Positions 15,145 through 28,491 of a stretch of DNA of 44,097 nucleotides are shown here, piece after piece. The notes beneath the pieces were generated by a model that saw only the letters and a program-made list of their open reading frames with translations, was not told where the DNA came from and did not search any database. Position numbers and translations under genes: made by a program. Source of the stretch: an uncultured Pelagibacteraceae bacterium (lineage in GTDB: Bacteria; Pseudomonadota; Alphaproteobacteria; Pelagibacterales; Pelagibacteraceae); the NCBI GenBank assembly GCA_902594915.1, contig CACJOA010000009.1, positions 1-44,097 of the forward strand, read 5' to 3'. Every line of letters begins with the position of its first letter. Positions within the stretch are counted from its first letter, which is position 1.

Positions 15145-16272
15145 CTAAGCGATTGCTTGTTGACTATGTACTTTTGCACTCATAACTATACCAAACCCAA
15201 TCATAGTTGCTAACATGGATGATCCACCATAAGACATAATTGGTAATGGAGAGCCGACTATTGGGAGTAACCCTAATACCATACTCATATTAATAGTAAT
15301 AAATACAAAAATTGCGGCAGAAAAACTATAGCAAAAAATTTTCGCAAAATAACTTCTTGATTGTGCTCCTATCGCAACTATTCGATAAATAATAATTGCA
15401 TAAATTATCAACAATATAGCAGATCCAACAAAACCAAATTCCTCTGAGAATAAAGTAAAGATAAAATCAGTATGTTTCTCAGGAAGGAATTCTAGATAAC
15501 TTTGAGTTCCTTTTAAAAAACCTTTTCCAAATAATCCTCCTGAGCCTACAGCAATTTTTGATTGGATAATTTGATAACCTGCTCCTAGAGGGTCTCTATC
15601 TGGATTCAAAAAAGTTAGAATTCTTAATTTTTGATATGGTTTTAAAAAAGCTATAATAAAAGGCATCGAAATTACAAAACCAAGTAAAGTATATATAAAA
15701 TATTTATGATTGATTCCCGCAAACCATAAAACTGCTATACCACTTATGGCAATAAGAAGAGCTGTTCCCAAATCCGGCTGTACAATTACTAAGCACATTG
15801 GCAGAATAATAATTATTAATGATGTTAAAATAGTATAAACAGAATTTACATTTTCTAGTTTCATTCTATGAAAATATTTAGCTAAACAAAGGACAATAAA
15901 AATTTTCATCAATTCTGAGGGTTGCAAATTTATAAAATATAAATTAATCCATCTTTGTGATCCTGATGAAGTTATTCCAAACATATAAGTCCATATAAGT
16001 AAACAAACAACTACTAAATAAGATAGATAGCCAATAGAAAACCAAAATTTAATATTTATAAATGAAAATACAAACATCATTAAAGTAAATACAATTAATT
16101 TTATAAAATGACTTTTTGTATGAAATAGTATTTTCCCTCCGTCAGTGGAGTACATAGTTGTTAAACTTATAAATCCTAATAACAAAATACAAACTAGTAA
16201 AATATAATCGAAATTTTTGAATTTTTGAAAAAAGCTAAATTGATTATTATTTAATCTAGTATGTTGATACAT
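15145..16272 (-). CDS. rodA: Peptidoglycan glycosyltransferase RodA (SEDS)
   Basis: A 375-residue SEDS protein with about ten membrane helices. Diagnostic parts are LQPSELMKIFIVLCLA, the catalytic-site VQPDLGTALL block (Asp about residue 168), the loop GRGLFGKG-like GSGGLFGKGFLKGTQSYLEFLPEKHTDF (read in two pieces), and SYGGSSMLATMIGFG near the end. It polymerises lipid II for side-wall growth together with PBP2. The ATG begins directly after the mrdA stop (TAAATG), with no gap. It ends the long minus-strand run. Confidence 0.94.
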   Translation of the reverse strand: MYQHTRLNNNQFSFFQKFKNFDYILLVCILLLGFISLTTMYSTDGGKILFHTKSHFIKLIVFTLMMFVFSFINIKFWFSIGYLSYLVVVCLLIWTYMFGITSSGSQRWINLYFINLQPSELMKIFIVLCLAKYFHRMKLENVNSVYTILTSLIIIILPMCLVIVQPDLGTALLIAISGIAVLWFAGINHKYFIYTLLGFVISMPFIIAFLKPYQKLRILTFLNPDRDPLGAGYQIIQSKIAVGSGGLFGKGFLKGTQSYLEFLPEKHTDFIFTLFSEEFGFVGSAILLIIYAIIIYRIVAIGAQSRSYFAKIFCYSFSAAIFVFITINMSMVLGLLPIVGSPLPIMSYGGSSMLATMIGFGIVMSAKVHSQQAIA

Positions 16273-18147
16273 TTAAATTTCCAAATATTTTTTACTATTA
16301 ATTGATTGTCTTAATAAATGCCTATCAATAATTAATTTAAATAATTTTTTTGCCATAGGTGCTGCTGTGGTACTTCCATTTCCACCATGTTCTACAATAA
16401 TACTTAAAGCATATCGTGGACTCTTGTACGGACCAAACGCTACATATAAAGCGTGATCTCTTTCCTCGTAGGGTATTTCAAATGTTTTTAAATCCAATTC
16501 TCTGTCTCTCTCTGTAATTTTTTTGACTTGAGAAGTTCCAGTTTTTCCAGCAAATTGATATTTTTTATTTTCAATTCTTGAACGATATGAAGTTCCCATA
16601 ACTTCATTGGTAGAACCAAACATTGCGTCTTGAACAATTTTGATATGATTAGAATTTTTAAATAAAGCTTTAAATTTATCATCAGGCTCATTTTTATTAT
16701 CATCATTAGCAATTATTTTTGGATAAATTTTATAACCACCATTAGCTATTTGGGCAGTCATCAAACATAGTTGAATTGGTGTAGTTTGGATATAGCCTTG
16801 ACCTATTCCCGTAATGATTGTTTCACCTAATAACCACCCTTTGCCTAAGGCATTTTTTTTCCACTGTGTATTCGGAATAAGTCCACTTTTTTCTATACCA
16901 AATAATTTACCAAAAACCTTATCTCCTAAACCAAATTTTTTTGCAGTTTCGCTTAATCTATCAACCCCAAGCTTTCTTGCTACTTCATAGAAATAAGTAT
17001 CACAAGATTGTTTCATTGCATTTCTTAAACTAACAAATCCATGACCTTTTTTCTTCCAACAATGATAAGTTTGCCCATACATTTCTGTTTTTCCAGTGCA
17101 TTTGACAGTAAAATTTGTGTTTATAATTTTATTTTCTAAAGCTGATAAAGCAACTATTGGCTTAATTGTTGAACCTGGCGAGTAGTTGCCTTGTAAAGTT
17201 TTATTTACTAATGGTTTTAAGGGATTATTTCTTATTAATTGCCAATCATCATTACTTATTCCAAATACAAACAAATTGGGATCAAAAGATGGTGAAGATT
17301 GCATTGCAATAATTGCACCAGTATAAATATCCATTACACAAATTGAACCAGCCTTATCTTTTAAAAGATCACCGGCTAATTTTTGAACTTTAGTATCTAT
17401 AGTAAGTCTAATACTTTTACCTTTTTCCCCCTTTTGAAATTCCAATTGACTTATTCTTCTTCCATAAGCATTAACTTCATATCTCTCAATATCATTAGTG
17501 CCAATTAAAATGTCTTCATAAGATTTTTCTAAACCGACTTTGCCAACTTTGAGACCAGGCACAAAATTTTTCTTAATTGACTCCGTATTCTCAATATCTT
17601 TTTCATTAGCTTGACTTACGTATCCAAGTACATGTGTAAAGTTTTCTTTAAATGGATAGTTTCTCGAAATGGATATTACAGGTTTTACTCCATTTAAATC
17701 ATATAAATGATTATTAATTTTTGAAAATTTAGTCCAACTTAAATTATCAGAAACTATTAGTGTTTCCCAAGGTTTAATTTCATTTTTCTTTTTTAAAACT
17801 TTATTGAACTCTTTATTGGAAAGCTCTAATAAATCTTTAAGCCTATATATCACATATCTAAAATCCTCAACCTGTTCAGGAATAATATGTAATTGATAAG
17901 CCTCAAAATTTCCCGCAATCGTATTACCAAAGTAATCATAAAATTCTCCTCTTACAGGAGCCAACTTCCATTCTCTAATTCTATTTTTATCTGAAAGAGT
18001 TAAATATTTTTTATTTTCCTTAACTTGTAAAAAAAATAATCTACTTACTAATCCAATCATTATAAAAAATTTCAAAGAACCTGTAATAAACATTCTTCTA
18101 TTTATTGAATTAAGTTTTTTTACGTTATCACTAGAAGAATTAATCAT
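16273..18147 (-). CDS. mrdA: Penicillin-binding protein 2 (elongasome transpeptidase)
   Basis: A 624-residue class B PBP. One N-terminal membrane helix (about 22-41) anchors it; the pedestal domain spans about 60-240. In the transpeptidase domain the catalytic serine is S326 in SPGSTIKP (SxxK), the second motif is SCD (381-383) and the third is KTG (535-537). A PBP2-type inserted zinc- or cysteine-containing loop is suggested by C350 and C363. It crosslinks side-wall peptidoglycan with RodA. It overlaps mreD by 8 bp and abuts rodA. Confidence 0.95.
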   Translation of the reverse strand: MINSSSDNVKKLNSINRRMFITGSLKFFIMIGLVSRLFFLQVKENKKYLTLSDKNRIREWKLAPVRGEFYDYFGNTIAGNFEAYQLHIIPEQVEDFRYVIYRLKDLLELSNKEFNKVLKKKNEIKPWETLIVSDNLSWTKFSKINNHLYDLNGVKPVISISRNYPFKENFTHVLGYVSQANEKDIENTESIKKNFVPGLKVGKVGLEKSYEDILIGTNDIERYEVNAYGRRISQLEFQKGEKGKSIRLTIDTKVQKLAGDLLKDKAGSICVMDIYTGAIIAMQSSPSFDPNLFVFGISNDDWQLIRNNPLKPLVNKTLQGNYSPGSTIKPIVALSALENKIINTNFTVKCTGKTEMYGQTYHCWKKKGHGFVSLRNAMKQSCDTYFYEVARKLGVDRLSETAKKFGLGDKVFGKLFGIEKSGLIPNTQWKKNALGKGWLLGETIITGIGQGYIQTTPIQLCLMTAQIANGGYKIYPKIIANDDNKNEPDDKFKALFKNSNHIKIVQDAMFGSTNEVMGTSYRSRIENKKYQFAGKTGTSQVKKITERDRELDLKTFEIPYEERDHALYVAFGPYKSPRYALSIIVEHGGNGSTTAAPMAKKLFKLIIDRHLLRQSINSKKYLEI

Positions 18148-18646
18148 TTAAGCCCTTAATGTAATATTTAAATATTGTGACGAAAATCATATAGAACGAA
18201 AAAGTAAAAAAAGTATTTATCAGATAACCAACCAATTCAAGATTATAAGTAAAAAACAACGTTAAAATCGAATAATTCATAGAATTTATTAAACTAATAA
18301 TAAACAAGAAATAAAACCAATCTTTTATCGCATTTGGTCTTATAGTTATATTTCTTAAATAGCTCGTAGCAATACATATTAAAGTATAAGACAAACTACT
18401 TATACCTAATGGTAATCCTACTACTGTATCGTTAATTAAACCTGCAATAAAAACTAAAAAATAATCAAAGTGCTTAAAATCTTTTAAAGTAAAGAAAAAA
18501 ATTAAAATGAAAGGAAAATTAAAAGAAAAGTACTTTAAATTTAAATAGTTAAAATCAAATTCATTCAGTACAGAAATAAACAATACTATTATAGGCAACC
18601 ATGAATATAATTTATGTAAAGAATTTTTAGTCGATAAATTACTCAT
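18140..18646 (-). CDS. mreD: Rod shape-determining membrane protein MreD
   Basis: A 168-residue protein with about five membrane helices and no strong soluble domain. The block FDYFLVFIAGLINDTVVGLPLG (read in two parts, about 75-96) is the conserved MreD signature. The call is firm because of its place between mreC and mrdA, overlapping each by 8 bp. It bridges MreC to the rest of the elongasome. Confidence 0.9.
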   Translation of the reverse strand: MSNLSTKNSLHKLYSWLPIIVLFISVLNEFDFNYLNLKYFSFNFPFILIFFFTLKDFKHFDYFLVFIAGLINDTVVGLPLGISSLSYTLICIATSYLRNITIRPNAIKDWFYFLFIISLINSMNYSILTLFFTYNLELVGYLINTFFTFSFYMIFVTIFKYYIKGLND

Positions 18647-19868
18647 TAATTCTTCCTTTGTTTAAAACACATTTTTTATATTCTGATGTTCCTACAGCAA
18701 AACCTTTAATATTTAAGAAAGTTTTTCTACATTTATGACCGTATTCTAGATTTAATCTTAAAAAACCTAATTCTTTTTTATCTAAATCAAATTGACTTAT
18801 AGTTTTTTTTTGAGATTGAATTTGATTTTCAAAGTTTAGAATTTCATTATTCAGCCTATTAACTTCTGATTTTAAATTTTCATTTTCATCTTTAAATTTA
18901 GAATTAGTCTCCTCAATAATTTGAATTTCGTCCTCTAAAATTTTTAATTTTGCACTCATAGGATTCTTTAAATTATCTTTTTCCTGACTATTTTTTTCAT
19001 CTACTGATACAATTTCAGTTTCCGTTACAACTTCAGCAAATACATATTTTAACTGTGAAAAATCACTGTAAAATTCAACAATATAATTTTTACTCTTTTC
19101 ATCCTCAGATATTTTTAATCTTCCAATCGGAATTCCACTTTTAAATATGGCTCCTGTTCCAGATGTATAGACAATGCTTTGCTCTGAGAAGTCATTAGTA
19201 AAACCTTTTTTTATATATTTTATTTGACCATATTCATCTCCTGCACCTGTGATTATTGCTTGAATATTTTGGGGGGCAATGGTGACTGGTACATTTGAGT
19301 TCAAATCGGATAATAGCAATACTCTTGATGTTTTATAATTAACTTCAATTACCCTACCGACTAAATATGATTGATCATAAATGTTTGTTCCAATTTTAAT
19401 ATTATCTTTACTACCCTTATTTATGATTATACTTTTTAAAAAAGGGCTATCATGATCTACAATTATTTTTGCAAGTATTTTGTCAGCACTTGATACATAA
19501 TTATTTATTAGTTCTTTTAACTCCTTGTTCTCAAATTGGGTAATTTCACTTGAAATATTATTTGATCTTAATTGATTTAATTCATTTTTTTCTTTTTTAT
19601 AAATTTTATAAAAAGTTGAATAATCAACAATATCTTTAACTGATTTTTTAATTAAATTTTCTGGGATAGATACCACAAATGAGGATCTATAAACGACCTC
19701 ACTAATACCAATTTTTAAATATCTAATAATTTTAAAGTCTAGACTAGATAATAAGATAATTAAAACAGAAATAAGTACTAAGGTTAGTAATGAAAATTTT
19801 TGCTTTGTGCTCTTTTTTAAAAAAGCAGATCGAATTGCTATTATAAAATCATCTCTGCTAGATGCCAT
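18639..19868 (-). CDS. mreC: Rod shape-determining protein MreC with a long coiled-coil C-terminal extension
   Basis: A 409-residue protein. A membrane helix at about 27-43 is followed by the usual short coiled coil (about 88-125) and the two-barrel beta domain (about 130-285; blocks NKGSKDNIKIG, VLLLSDLNSNVPV, GSGTG-like SGTGAIFKSGIPIG). Beyond that lies an extra tail of some 120 residues: a second coiled coil (about 305-362) and a small end with C380 and C400. E. coli MreC is 367 residues and lacks such a tail. It links MreB inside the cell to PBP2 in the periplasm. It follows mreB by 5 bp. Confidence 0.93.
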   Translation of the reverse strand: MASSRDDFIIAIRSAFLKKSTKQKFSLLTLVLISVLIILLSSLDFKIIRYLKIGISEVVYRSSFVVSIPENLIKKSVKDIVDYSTFYKIYKKEKNELNQLRSNNISSEITQFENKELKELINNYVSSADKILAKIIVDHDSPFLKSIIINKGSKDNIKIGTNIYDQSYLVGRVIEVNYKTSRVLLLSDLNSNVPVTIAPQNIQAIITGAGDEYGQIKYIKKGFTNDFSEQSIVYTSGTGAIFKSGIPIGRLKISEDEKSKNYIVEFYSDFSQLKYVFAEVVTETEIVSVDEKNSQEKDNLKNPMSAKLKILEDEIQIIEETNSKFKDENENLKSEVNRLNNEILNFENQIQSQKKTISQFDLDKKELGFLRLNLEYGHKCRKTFLNIKGFAVGTSEYKKCVLNKGRINE

Positions 19869-19873
19869 CTTTC

Positions 19874-22485
<2,612 letters not shown>

Positions 22486-22568
22486 AAAAAAATTTAATAT
22501 GGAATATACAGCCTCTAGTGTAGATTGCAAAATAAATTAGGTATTTTTGCCCATTTTGAGAATATAAT

Positions 22569-23606
<1,038 letters not shown>

Positions 23607-23610
23607 CTAT

Positions 23611-24159
23611 TCATTTGAAAGTATCAGCACCTCTTGTCATTGCAATAGCACCCGTCCTTGAGGTACTAGTTAAACCAAAAGGTTTCAATTTTTTACTCAT
23701 TTTATCAATATCTCTTCTCAAAGCGGTTACTTGAATAACAACTGATTGCTTTGTTTTATCCAATATTACAGGATTTAAACTTTTACATGCTTTTAAACAT
23801 TTATCTATCTTTTTCTTTTTTCCTACGACTTTTAATAAAGCCATTTCCTTAAATATTACGTTTTTATCCTCTCTTTTAAAATCAGCAACTTTGTGGACTG
23901 GAACTAATTTTTTTAATTGCAATTTTATTTGATCTATTACTTGTGGTGTCCCTGTTGTAACAATTGTAATTCTAGAAATATTTTTTGTTGCATCAACCTC
24001 AGCAACTGCCAGAGACTCAATATTATAACCTCTACCAGAGAACAATCCAACAACTCTTGCAAGTACTCCAGCTTCATTATCGACCCATACAACAATGATA
24101 TGAGTATCCAATTTTCCTTTTTTAGTTGGAATGCTGTATGCTGATTTAGGTTTTGCCAT
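23611..24159 (-). CDS. ilvH: Acetolactate synthase regulatory small subunit
   Basis: A 182-residue protein with an N-terminal ACT domain (about 18-95; THIIVVWVDNEAGVLARVVGLF, read in two parts, and GRGYNIESLAVAEVD) and the C-terminal ALS small-subunit domain (about 105-175). It binds valine and sets catalytic activity of IlvB. Its ATG shares a base with the ilvB stop. A basic tail of about 14 residues precedes the ACT domain. Confidence 0.95.
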   Translation of the reverse strand: MAKPKSAYSIPTKKGKLDTHIIVVWVDNEAGVLARVVGLFSGRGYNIESLAVAEVDATKNISRITIVTTGTPQVIDQIKLQLKKLVPVHKVADFKREDKNVIFKEMALLKVVGKKKKIDKCLKACKSLNPVILDKTKQSVVIQVTALRRDIDKMSKKLKPFGLTSTSRTGAIAMTRGADTFK

Positions 24160-25925
24160 TAGACTAGGGCTTTCCCTTTTCCAGTAATTTTATTTTTTTT
24201 TTCATCAGTTGGTCCTAAAATCATCTGATTGTGGGGTTTTCCAGATGGTATCATTGGAAAACAATTTTCATTTGGATCAACCTGACAATCAAAAATTACT
24301 GGACCATCATGATCTATCATCTCCTTTATTTTTGCATCTAGCTCATTAGGATTATCAACTTTAATTCCTTTACAGCCATAAGCCTCAGCTAATTTAACGA
24401 AATCAGGAAGAGCCTCTGAGTAGCTTTCTGAATAATTCTTTTCATGAAGTAATTCTTGCCATTGTCTAACCATTCCCATGTACTGATTGTTCAAAACAAA
24501 GATCTTAATTGGTAAATTATATTGTACTGCAGTAGACATCTCTTGCATTGTCATTAAAACTGAGGCTTCACCAGCTATATCAATAACGAGTTTATCTGGA
24601 TGAGCGATTTGAACTCCAACAGCAGCTGGAAGACCATATCCCATAGTTCCTAGTCCACCCGAAGTCATCCATCTATTTGGCTTATTAAATTTGTAATGTT
24701 GAGCGGCCCACATTTGATGTTGACCTACTTCTGTCGTAACAAAAGTATCTTGGTCTTTTGTTAATTCATATAATCTTTGAACCGCATGTTGGGGTTTTAT
24801 AGTTTTTTCACTATTGACAAAGCCTAAAGAATTTTTTGTTCTCCATTTCTGTATTTGTTCCCACCATTTTGAAATGTTTTGTTTATTTGAGATTTTTAAT
24901 CCATTTTGTTTTTTATTAATCTTTTTAACAATAGCATTTAAAACTTCATTGACATCTCCAACTATTGATAAATCTACTTTTATAATTTTATTAATTGATG
25001 ATGGATCAATATCAATGTGAACTTTTTTTGACTTAGGTGAGAACTCATCAATTTTTCCTGTTATTCTATCGTCAAATCTAGCTCCGATGTTAATTAATAG
25101 ATCGCAATCGTGCATTGCATTGTTTGCTTCATAAGTTCCATGCATACCTAACATTCCAATAAACTGATTATCATCTCCTGGGAATGCACCTAAACCTTGT
25201 AACGTTGAAGTAATAGGAAAACCAACTAATCTTACAAACTCTCTAAGCACTTCACTTGCTTCTGGTCCTGAGTTAATAACACCTCCGCCAGAATAAATTA
25301 CTGGTTTTTTTGCTTTTAATATTAAATTCATTAATTCATCGATTTCGCTAGAAGAAAATTTATTTTTCTTCTTTCCATTTAATTTTTTATCTTTTTTTGG
25401 TTTAAAATAATTTGTTTTTGCGAATTGAATATCTTTTGGAATATCTACTAAAACTGGTCCTGGCCTCCCTGTAGTTGCAACCTTGAAAGCCATATGAAGA
25501 ACTTTTGATAAATCTTTAATATCTTTTACTAACCAGTTATGTTTAGTACAAGGTCTTGTTATTCCTGTTGTATCACACTCCTGGAATGCATCTGTTCCAA
25601 TTAAGTGTGTTGGTACTTGACCAGAAATACAAACAAGTGGAATTGAATCCATATAGGCATCAGTTAAAGCTGTGACTACATTTGTGGCACCAGGTCCTGA
25701 TGTTACGAGAACTACACCCGGTTTACCTGAGGATCTTGCATAACCTTCAGCTGCATGCCCAGCTCCTTGTTCATGTCTAACCAAAATATGTTTTATTGAA
25801 TTATGATTTTTTAACTCATCATAGATTGGCAATACAGCCCCACCAGGATATCCAAAGATAAACTTTACATCTTGATCCTCAAGACATTTAAATACTATTT
25901 CAGCACCTGTATATAATTTAGACAT
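24159..25925 (-). CDS. ilvB: Acetolactate synthase catalytic large subunit
   Basis: A 588-residue thiamin-diphosphate enzyme. The N-terminal PYR domain holds FIFGYPGGAVLPIYDEL and the catalytic glutamate in VRHEQGAGHAAEGYAR; the central FAD domain spans about 200-345; the PP domain has the ThDP motif from DIAGEASVLM to NNQYMGMVRQWQEL. It condenses pyruvate (or pyruvate plus 2-oxobutyrate) for Val/Leu/Ile synthesis. A hairpin covers the bases directly ahead of the ATG. The symbol ilvI would serve equally well. Confidence 0.95.
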   Translation of the reverse strand: MSKLYTGAEIVFKCLEDQDVKFIFGYPGGAVLPIYDELKNHNSIKHILVRHEQGAGHAAEGYARSSGKPGVVLVTSGPGATNVVTALTDAYMDSIPLVCISGQVPTHLIGTDAFQECDTTGITRPCTKHNWLVKDIKDLSKVLHMAFKVATTGRPGPVLVDIPKDIQFAKTNYFKPKKDKKLNGKKKNKFSSSEIDELMNLILKAKKPVIYSGGGVINSGPEASEVLREFVRLVGFPITSTLQGLGAFPGDDNQFIGMLGMHGTYEANNAMHDCDLLINIGARFDDRITGKIDEFSPKSKKVHIDIDPSSINKIIKVDLSIVGDVNEVLNAIVKKINKKQNGLKISNKQNISKWWEQIQKWRTKNSLGFVNSEKTIKPQHAVQRLYELTKDQDTFVTTEVGQHQMWAAQHYKFNKPNRWMTSGGLGTMGYGLPAAVGVQIAHPDKLVIDIAGEASVLMTMQEMSTAVQYNLPIKIFVLNNQYMGMVRQWQELLHEKNYSESYSEALPDFVKLAEAYGCKGIKVDNPNELDAKIKEMIDHDGPVIFDCQVDPNENCFPMIPSGKPHNQMILGPTDEKKNKITGKGKALV

Positions 25926-25961
25926 TTGTCCAATCTAGCTGAAGTTGTGCTGATTGGTCAA
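25926..25961 (-). promoter_or_regulatory. Hairpin abutting the ilvB start codon
   Basis: On minus, TTGACCAATC (25961-25952) can pair with GATTGGACAA (25935-25926), with one A-A mismatch, and an inner AGC/GCT pairing extends it. The 3' arm ends at the base before the ilvB ATG (25925), so it covers the place where a ribosome site would lie. This is the whole 53-bp gap between miaA and ilvB apart from a short spacer. It may hold down ilvB translation or mark a regulator site; no T run follows, so it is not a terminator. Confidence 0.45.
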
Positions 25962-25978
25962 GACTAAGTAATAGATAT

Positions 25979-26887
25979 CTAAAATATTTTTAAAAAATTA
26001 TTAAGGTTGTTCGGATTAACCTTAATCCAATCTTGCATATTTCCTCTTCCCCAAGTGCTCTGTCTTTTGGCGTATTGTCTTGTCTTTATTGATATTTTTT
26101 CAATCAGATCCTCTAATTTAATTTTTTTATTGATATACTCTTTAGCTTCACTAATTCCAATAGCTTTATACACACTTCGACTTCTTGGAATTTTAAGTTT
26201 AATAAAATTTTTAACCTCTTGAACTGCATGATTTTTAATCATTTTTTGAGTTCTAAGATTAATTCTTTGTAATAGTTCATTTCTTGGAAAATCAATATAT
26301 ATTTTGAAAAAATCCTCTTTTTCATAAGTTGATTTGGTACCTTTAAACCATTCATAAATAGATTTTTTTGTATATTCCTTCACTTCATATGCTCTTATCA
26401 CTCTATGAGTATCTGAATGATTAATTTTATTTTTTACCAAGGGATCTATTTTAATTAATCTTAAAAAAAAATTTTTTGGGCCAAGACTTTTATGCAAGTT
26501 TCTGATCTTTTTTCTAATTTTAAACGGAACATTTGGTATACTGACTAATCCCTCTGTCAAAGCTTTAAAATAAAGGCCTGTGCCACCAACAAGAATAGGA
26601 GTTTTTTTTCTTTTCTTAATATCTAAAATTTTTTTATTAACTAGTTTCAACCAATCACCGGTTGAAAAATTTTTTTTTACATTTTGAAATCCATATAAAT
26701 GATGCTTAATTTTTTTACAATCTCTCTTAACTGGTCTTGCAGTTAAAATTCTTAGTTCTTTATAGACTTGCATACTGTCGGCATTAATTATTTCTCCATC
26801 AATTTTTATTGCTAAGTTAACTGCGAAAGAAGACTTTCCAGATGCGGTGGGCCCGTAAATTAAAACGATTTTGGATTTTAAATCCAT
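25979..26887 (-). CDS. miaA: tRNA dimethylallyltransferase
   Basis: A 302-residue enzyme with a P-loop at the start (GPTASGKSSFA, 13-23), the DSMQVYKEL block (catalytic Asp), GGTGLYFKAL and the C-terminal RQYAKRQSTWGRGN motif. It adds the dimethylallyl group to A37 of tRNAs that read U-starting codons. The length is normal. It lies 3 bp after degQ and is followed by the ilvB leader hairpin. Confidence 0.95.
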   Translation of the reverse strand: MDLKSKIVLIYGPTASGKSSFAVNLAIKIDGEIINADSMQVYKELRILTARPVKRDCKKIKHHLYGFQNVKKNFSTGDWLKLVNKKILDIKKRKKTPILVGGTGLYFKALTEGLVSIPNVPFKIRKKIRNLHKSLGPKNFFLRLIKIDPLVKNKINHSDTHRVIRAYEVKEYTKKSIYEWFKGTKSTYEKEDFFKIYIDFPRNELLQRINLRTQKMIKNHAVQEVKNFIKLKIPRSRSVYKAIGISEAKEYINKKIKLEDLIEKISIKTRQYAKRQSTWGRGNMQDWIKVNPNNLNNFLKIF

Positions 26888-26890
26888 ATA

Positions 26891-28297
26891 TTAGTTTAGT
26901 TTTATACCAATATATCTTCTTTGATTTTGACTGTTATAAATAACAAGCAATATAGTTTTTTCATTACTTTCTAAAACTTTACTAACTGCCTGGTTTAAGT
27001 CATTTATATTTCTAATCTTATTTTTTTGTGCCTCTAAAATTATACTATTGATTTCAACTGAATTTTTTAAGGGACTATCATTTTCAATTTTAGTAATCAC
27101 TAAACCAGTGGTTTGATTGGGTAAATTCCTAGAATTTATATCTTCATTTGTAAGTTGTCTTACTGAAATCTTAAGTCCATTTACATTTGTTTCTACAATT
27201 TTAGTTTTCTTCTCTGGTGTTTTAAAATCTTCTGATGTTTCTAATCTACCAAGAATAATAGTTTTAACTATTTCTTTTTTATTTCTCCAAATTTTAACTT
27301 TCACTTTTTTTCCAACCTTAGTTCTAGCAACAATTATTGGAAGTTCTTTCATTTCTATAATTTTTTCACCATCAAATTCTAAAATAATATCTCCTGCTTT
27401 TACTCCGGCTTTATCTGAGGGACTATTAGCAGCAACACTTGCAACTAATGCGCCTCGAGGTTTGTCAAGTTTCTCCACTTCTGCAATCTCTTTTGTTACA
27501 TCTTGAATTCTAACACCAAGCCATCCTCTTTTCGTTTCTCCAAATTTTATCAATTGATTAATTACAACTTTGGCACTATTTGATGGTATCGCAAATCCTA
27601 TACCAATTGATCCACTTCTTCCTAAAATCGCAGTATTGATTCCAATCACATCTCCATCCATATCAAAAAGCGGTCCGCCTGAGTTACCTGAATTAATAGA
27701 TGCGTCTGTTTGAATATAATCTTCATATCTTGAGAGTCCTATTGATCTATTTCTAGCTGAAATAATTCCTGAAGTAACGGTTCCACCTAAACCAAAAGGA
27801 TTACCAATAGCAATAACCCAATCACCAATTCTAGCTTTGTCTGAATTTCCAAATTTTACGGGAATAAATTTTTCCTTAGTTTCTAATTGTAATACTGCTA
27901 TATCTGACAAAGGATCAGCGCCTATAACTTTTGCTTTAAACTCCTTATCTCCATTAACCTTAATAATAATATCTTCTGCATCTTGGATTACATGATTGTT
28001 TGTAACTACAATACCTTTTTCATCGATTATAAATCCTGATCCTAGCGCAGAAGATTTTCTCTCTTGTGGTGTGCCAAATTCTTTAAACATATCCTCAAAA
28101 GGTGAGCCTGGAGGAAATTGAAACGGAAATGGGTTAGATCTCGTTGTGATTGTTGTGGTTGTTGAGATATTAACCACAGAAGGCATTAATCTTTCAGCTA
28201 AATCCGCAAATGATCCAGGAATATTTTGGGAATAAGAGTTTAAATTAGAAAAAATGGAAAAAAAAACAATTAATATATATATTCTAATTTTTTTCAT
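26891..28297 (-). CDS. degQ: Periplasmic serine protease DegP/DegQ (HtrA)
   Basis: A 468-residue protein with a signal peptide (about 1-23), a trypsin-like domain with the triad H102 (TNNHVI), D132 (DPLSDIAVL) and S206 (GNSGGPL), then two PDZ domains (about 260-345 and 375-465). The LA loop is short and Pro/Phe-rich (about 55-75). It degrades or refolds damaged envelope proteins. It lies 1 bp after the DUF2065 gene in the hflKC block, a common alphaproteobacterial arrangement. Choosing DegQ over DegP from sequence alone is uncertain. Confidence 0.92.
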   Translation of the reverse strand: MKKIRIYILIVFFSIFSNLNSYSQNIPGSFADLAERLMPSVVNISTTTTITTRSNPFPFQFPPGSPFEDMFKEFGTPQERKSSALGSGFIIDEKGIVVTNNHVIQDAEDIIIKVNGDKEFKAKVIGADPLSDIAVLQLETKEKFIPVKFGNSDKARIGDWVIAIGNPFGLGGTVTSGIISARNRSIGLSRYEDYIQTDASINSGNSGGPLFDMDGDVIGINTAILGRSGSIGIGFAIPSNSAKVVINQLIKFGETKRGWLGVRIQDVTKEIAEVEKLDKPRGALVASVAANSPSDKAGVKAGDIILEFDGEKIIEMKELPIIVARTKVGKKVKVKIWRNKKEIVKTIILGRLETSEDFKTPEKKTKIVETNVNGLKISVRQLTNEDINSRNLPNQTTGLVITKIENDSPLKNSVEINSIILEAQKNKIRNINDLNQAVSKVLESNEKTILLVIYNSQNQRRYIGIKLN

Positions 28298-28298
28298 A

Positions 28299-28484
28299 TT
28301 AGTTTTTTACGAAATAAATTATTAAAAAACCTAAAATCGCAAAAATTAATCCACTAGATCTTAATTGACTTTTTTTAATAAGTTCTAACTTTTTTAGCAT
28401 ACTTTTCATTTTTGAAGGAAATATGGCATATAAAATGCCCTCTATAAACAAGAATAGACCAAATGCTATGATCAATTCTCTCAT
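28299..28484 (-). CDS. DUF2065 (YjeT-like) inner-membrane protein
   Basis: A 61-residue protein with two membrane helices and the block FIEGILYAIFPSKMKSMLKKL typical of DUF2065 (given in part). The frame is open to 28538, but the ATG at 28484 (MRELIIAFG), 7 bp after the hflC stop, gives the usual size. E. coli YjeT sits at the same place behind hflC, which suggests a link to the HflKC-FtsH complex, though no function is known. Confidence 0.82.
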   Translation of the reverse strand: MRELIIAFGLFLFIEGILYAIFPSKMKSMLKKLELIKKSQLRSSGLIFAILGFLIIYFVKN

Positions 28485-28491
28485 AATAATC

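Noticed and set aside
22486-22530. Longer leuA start at a TTG codon
   Set aside because: The added residues are not found in LeuA and the ATG at 22485 begins right at the conserved N-terminus.
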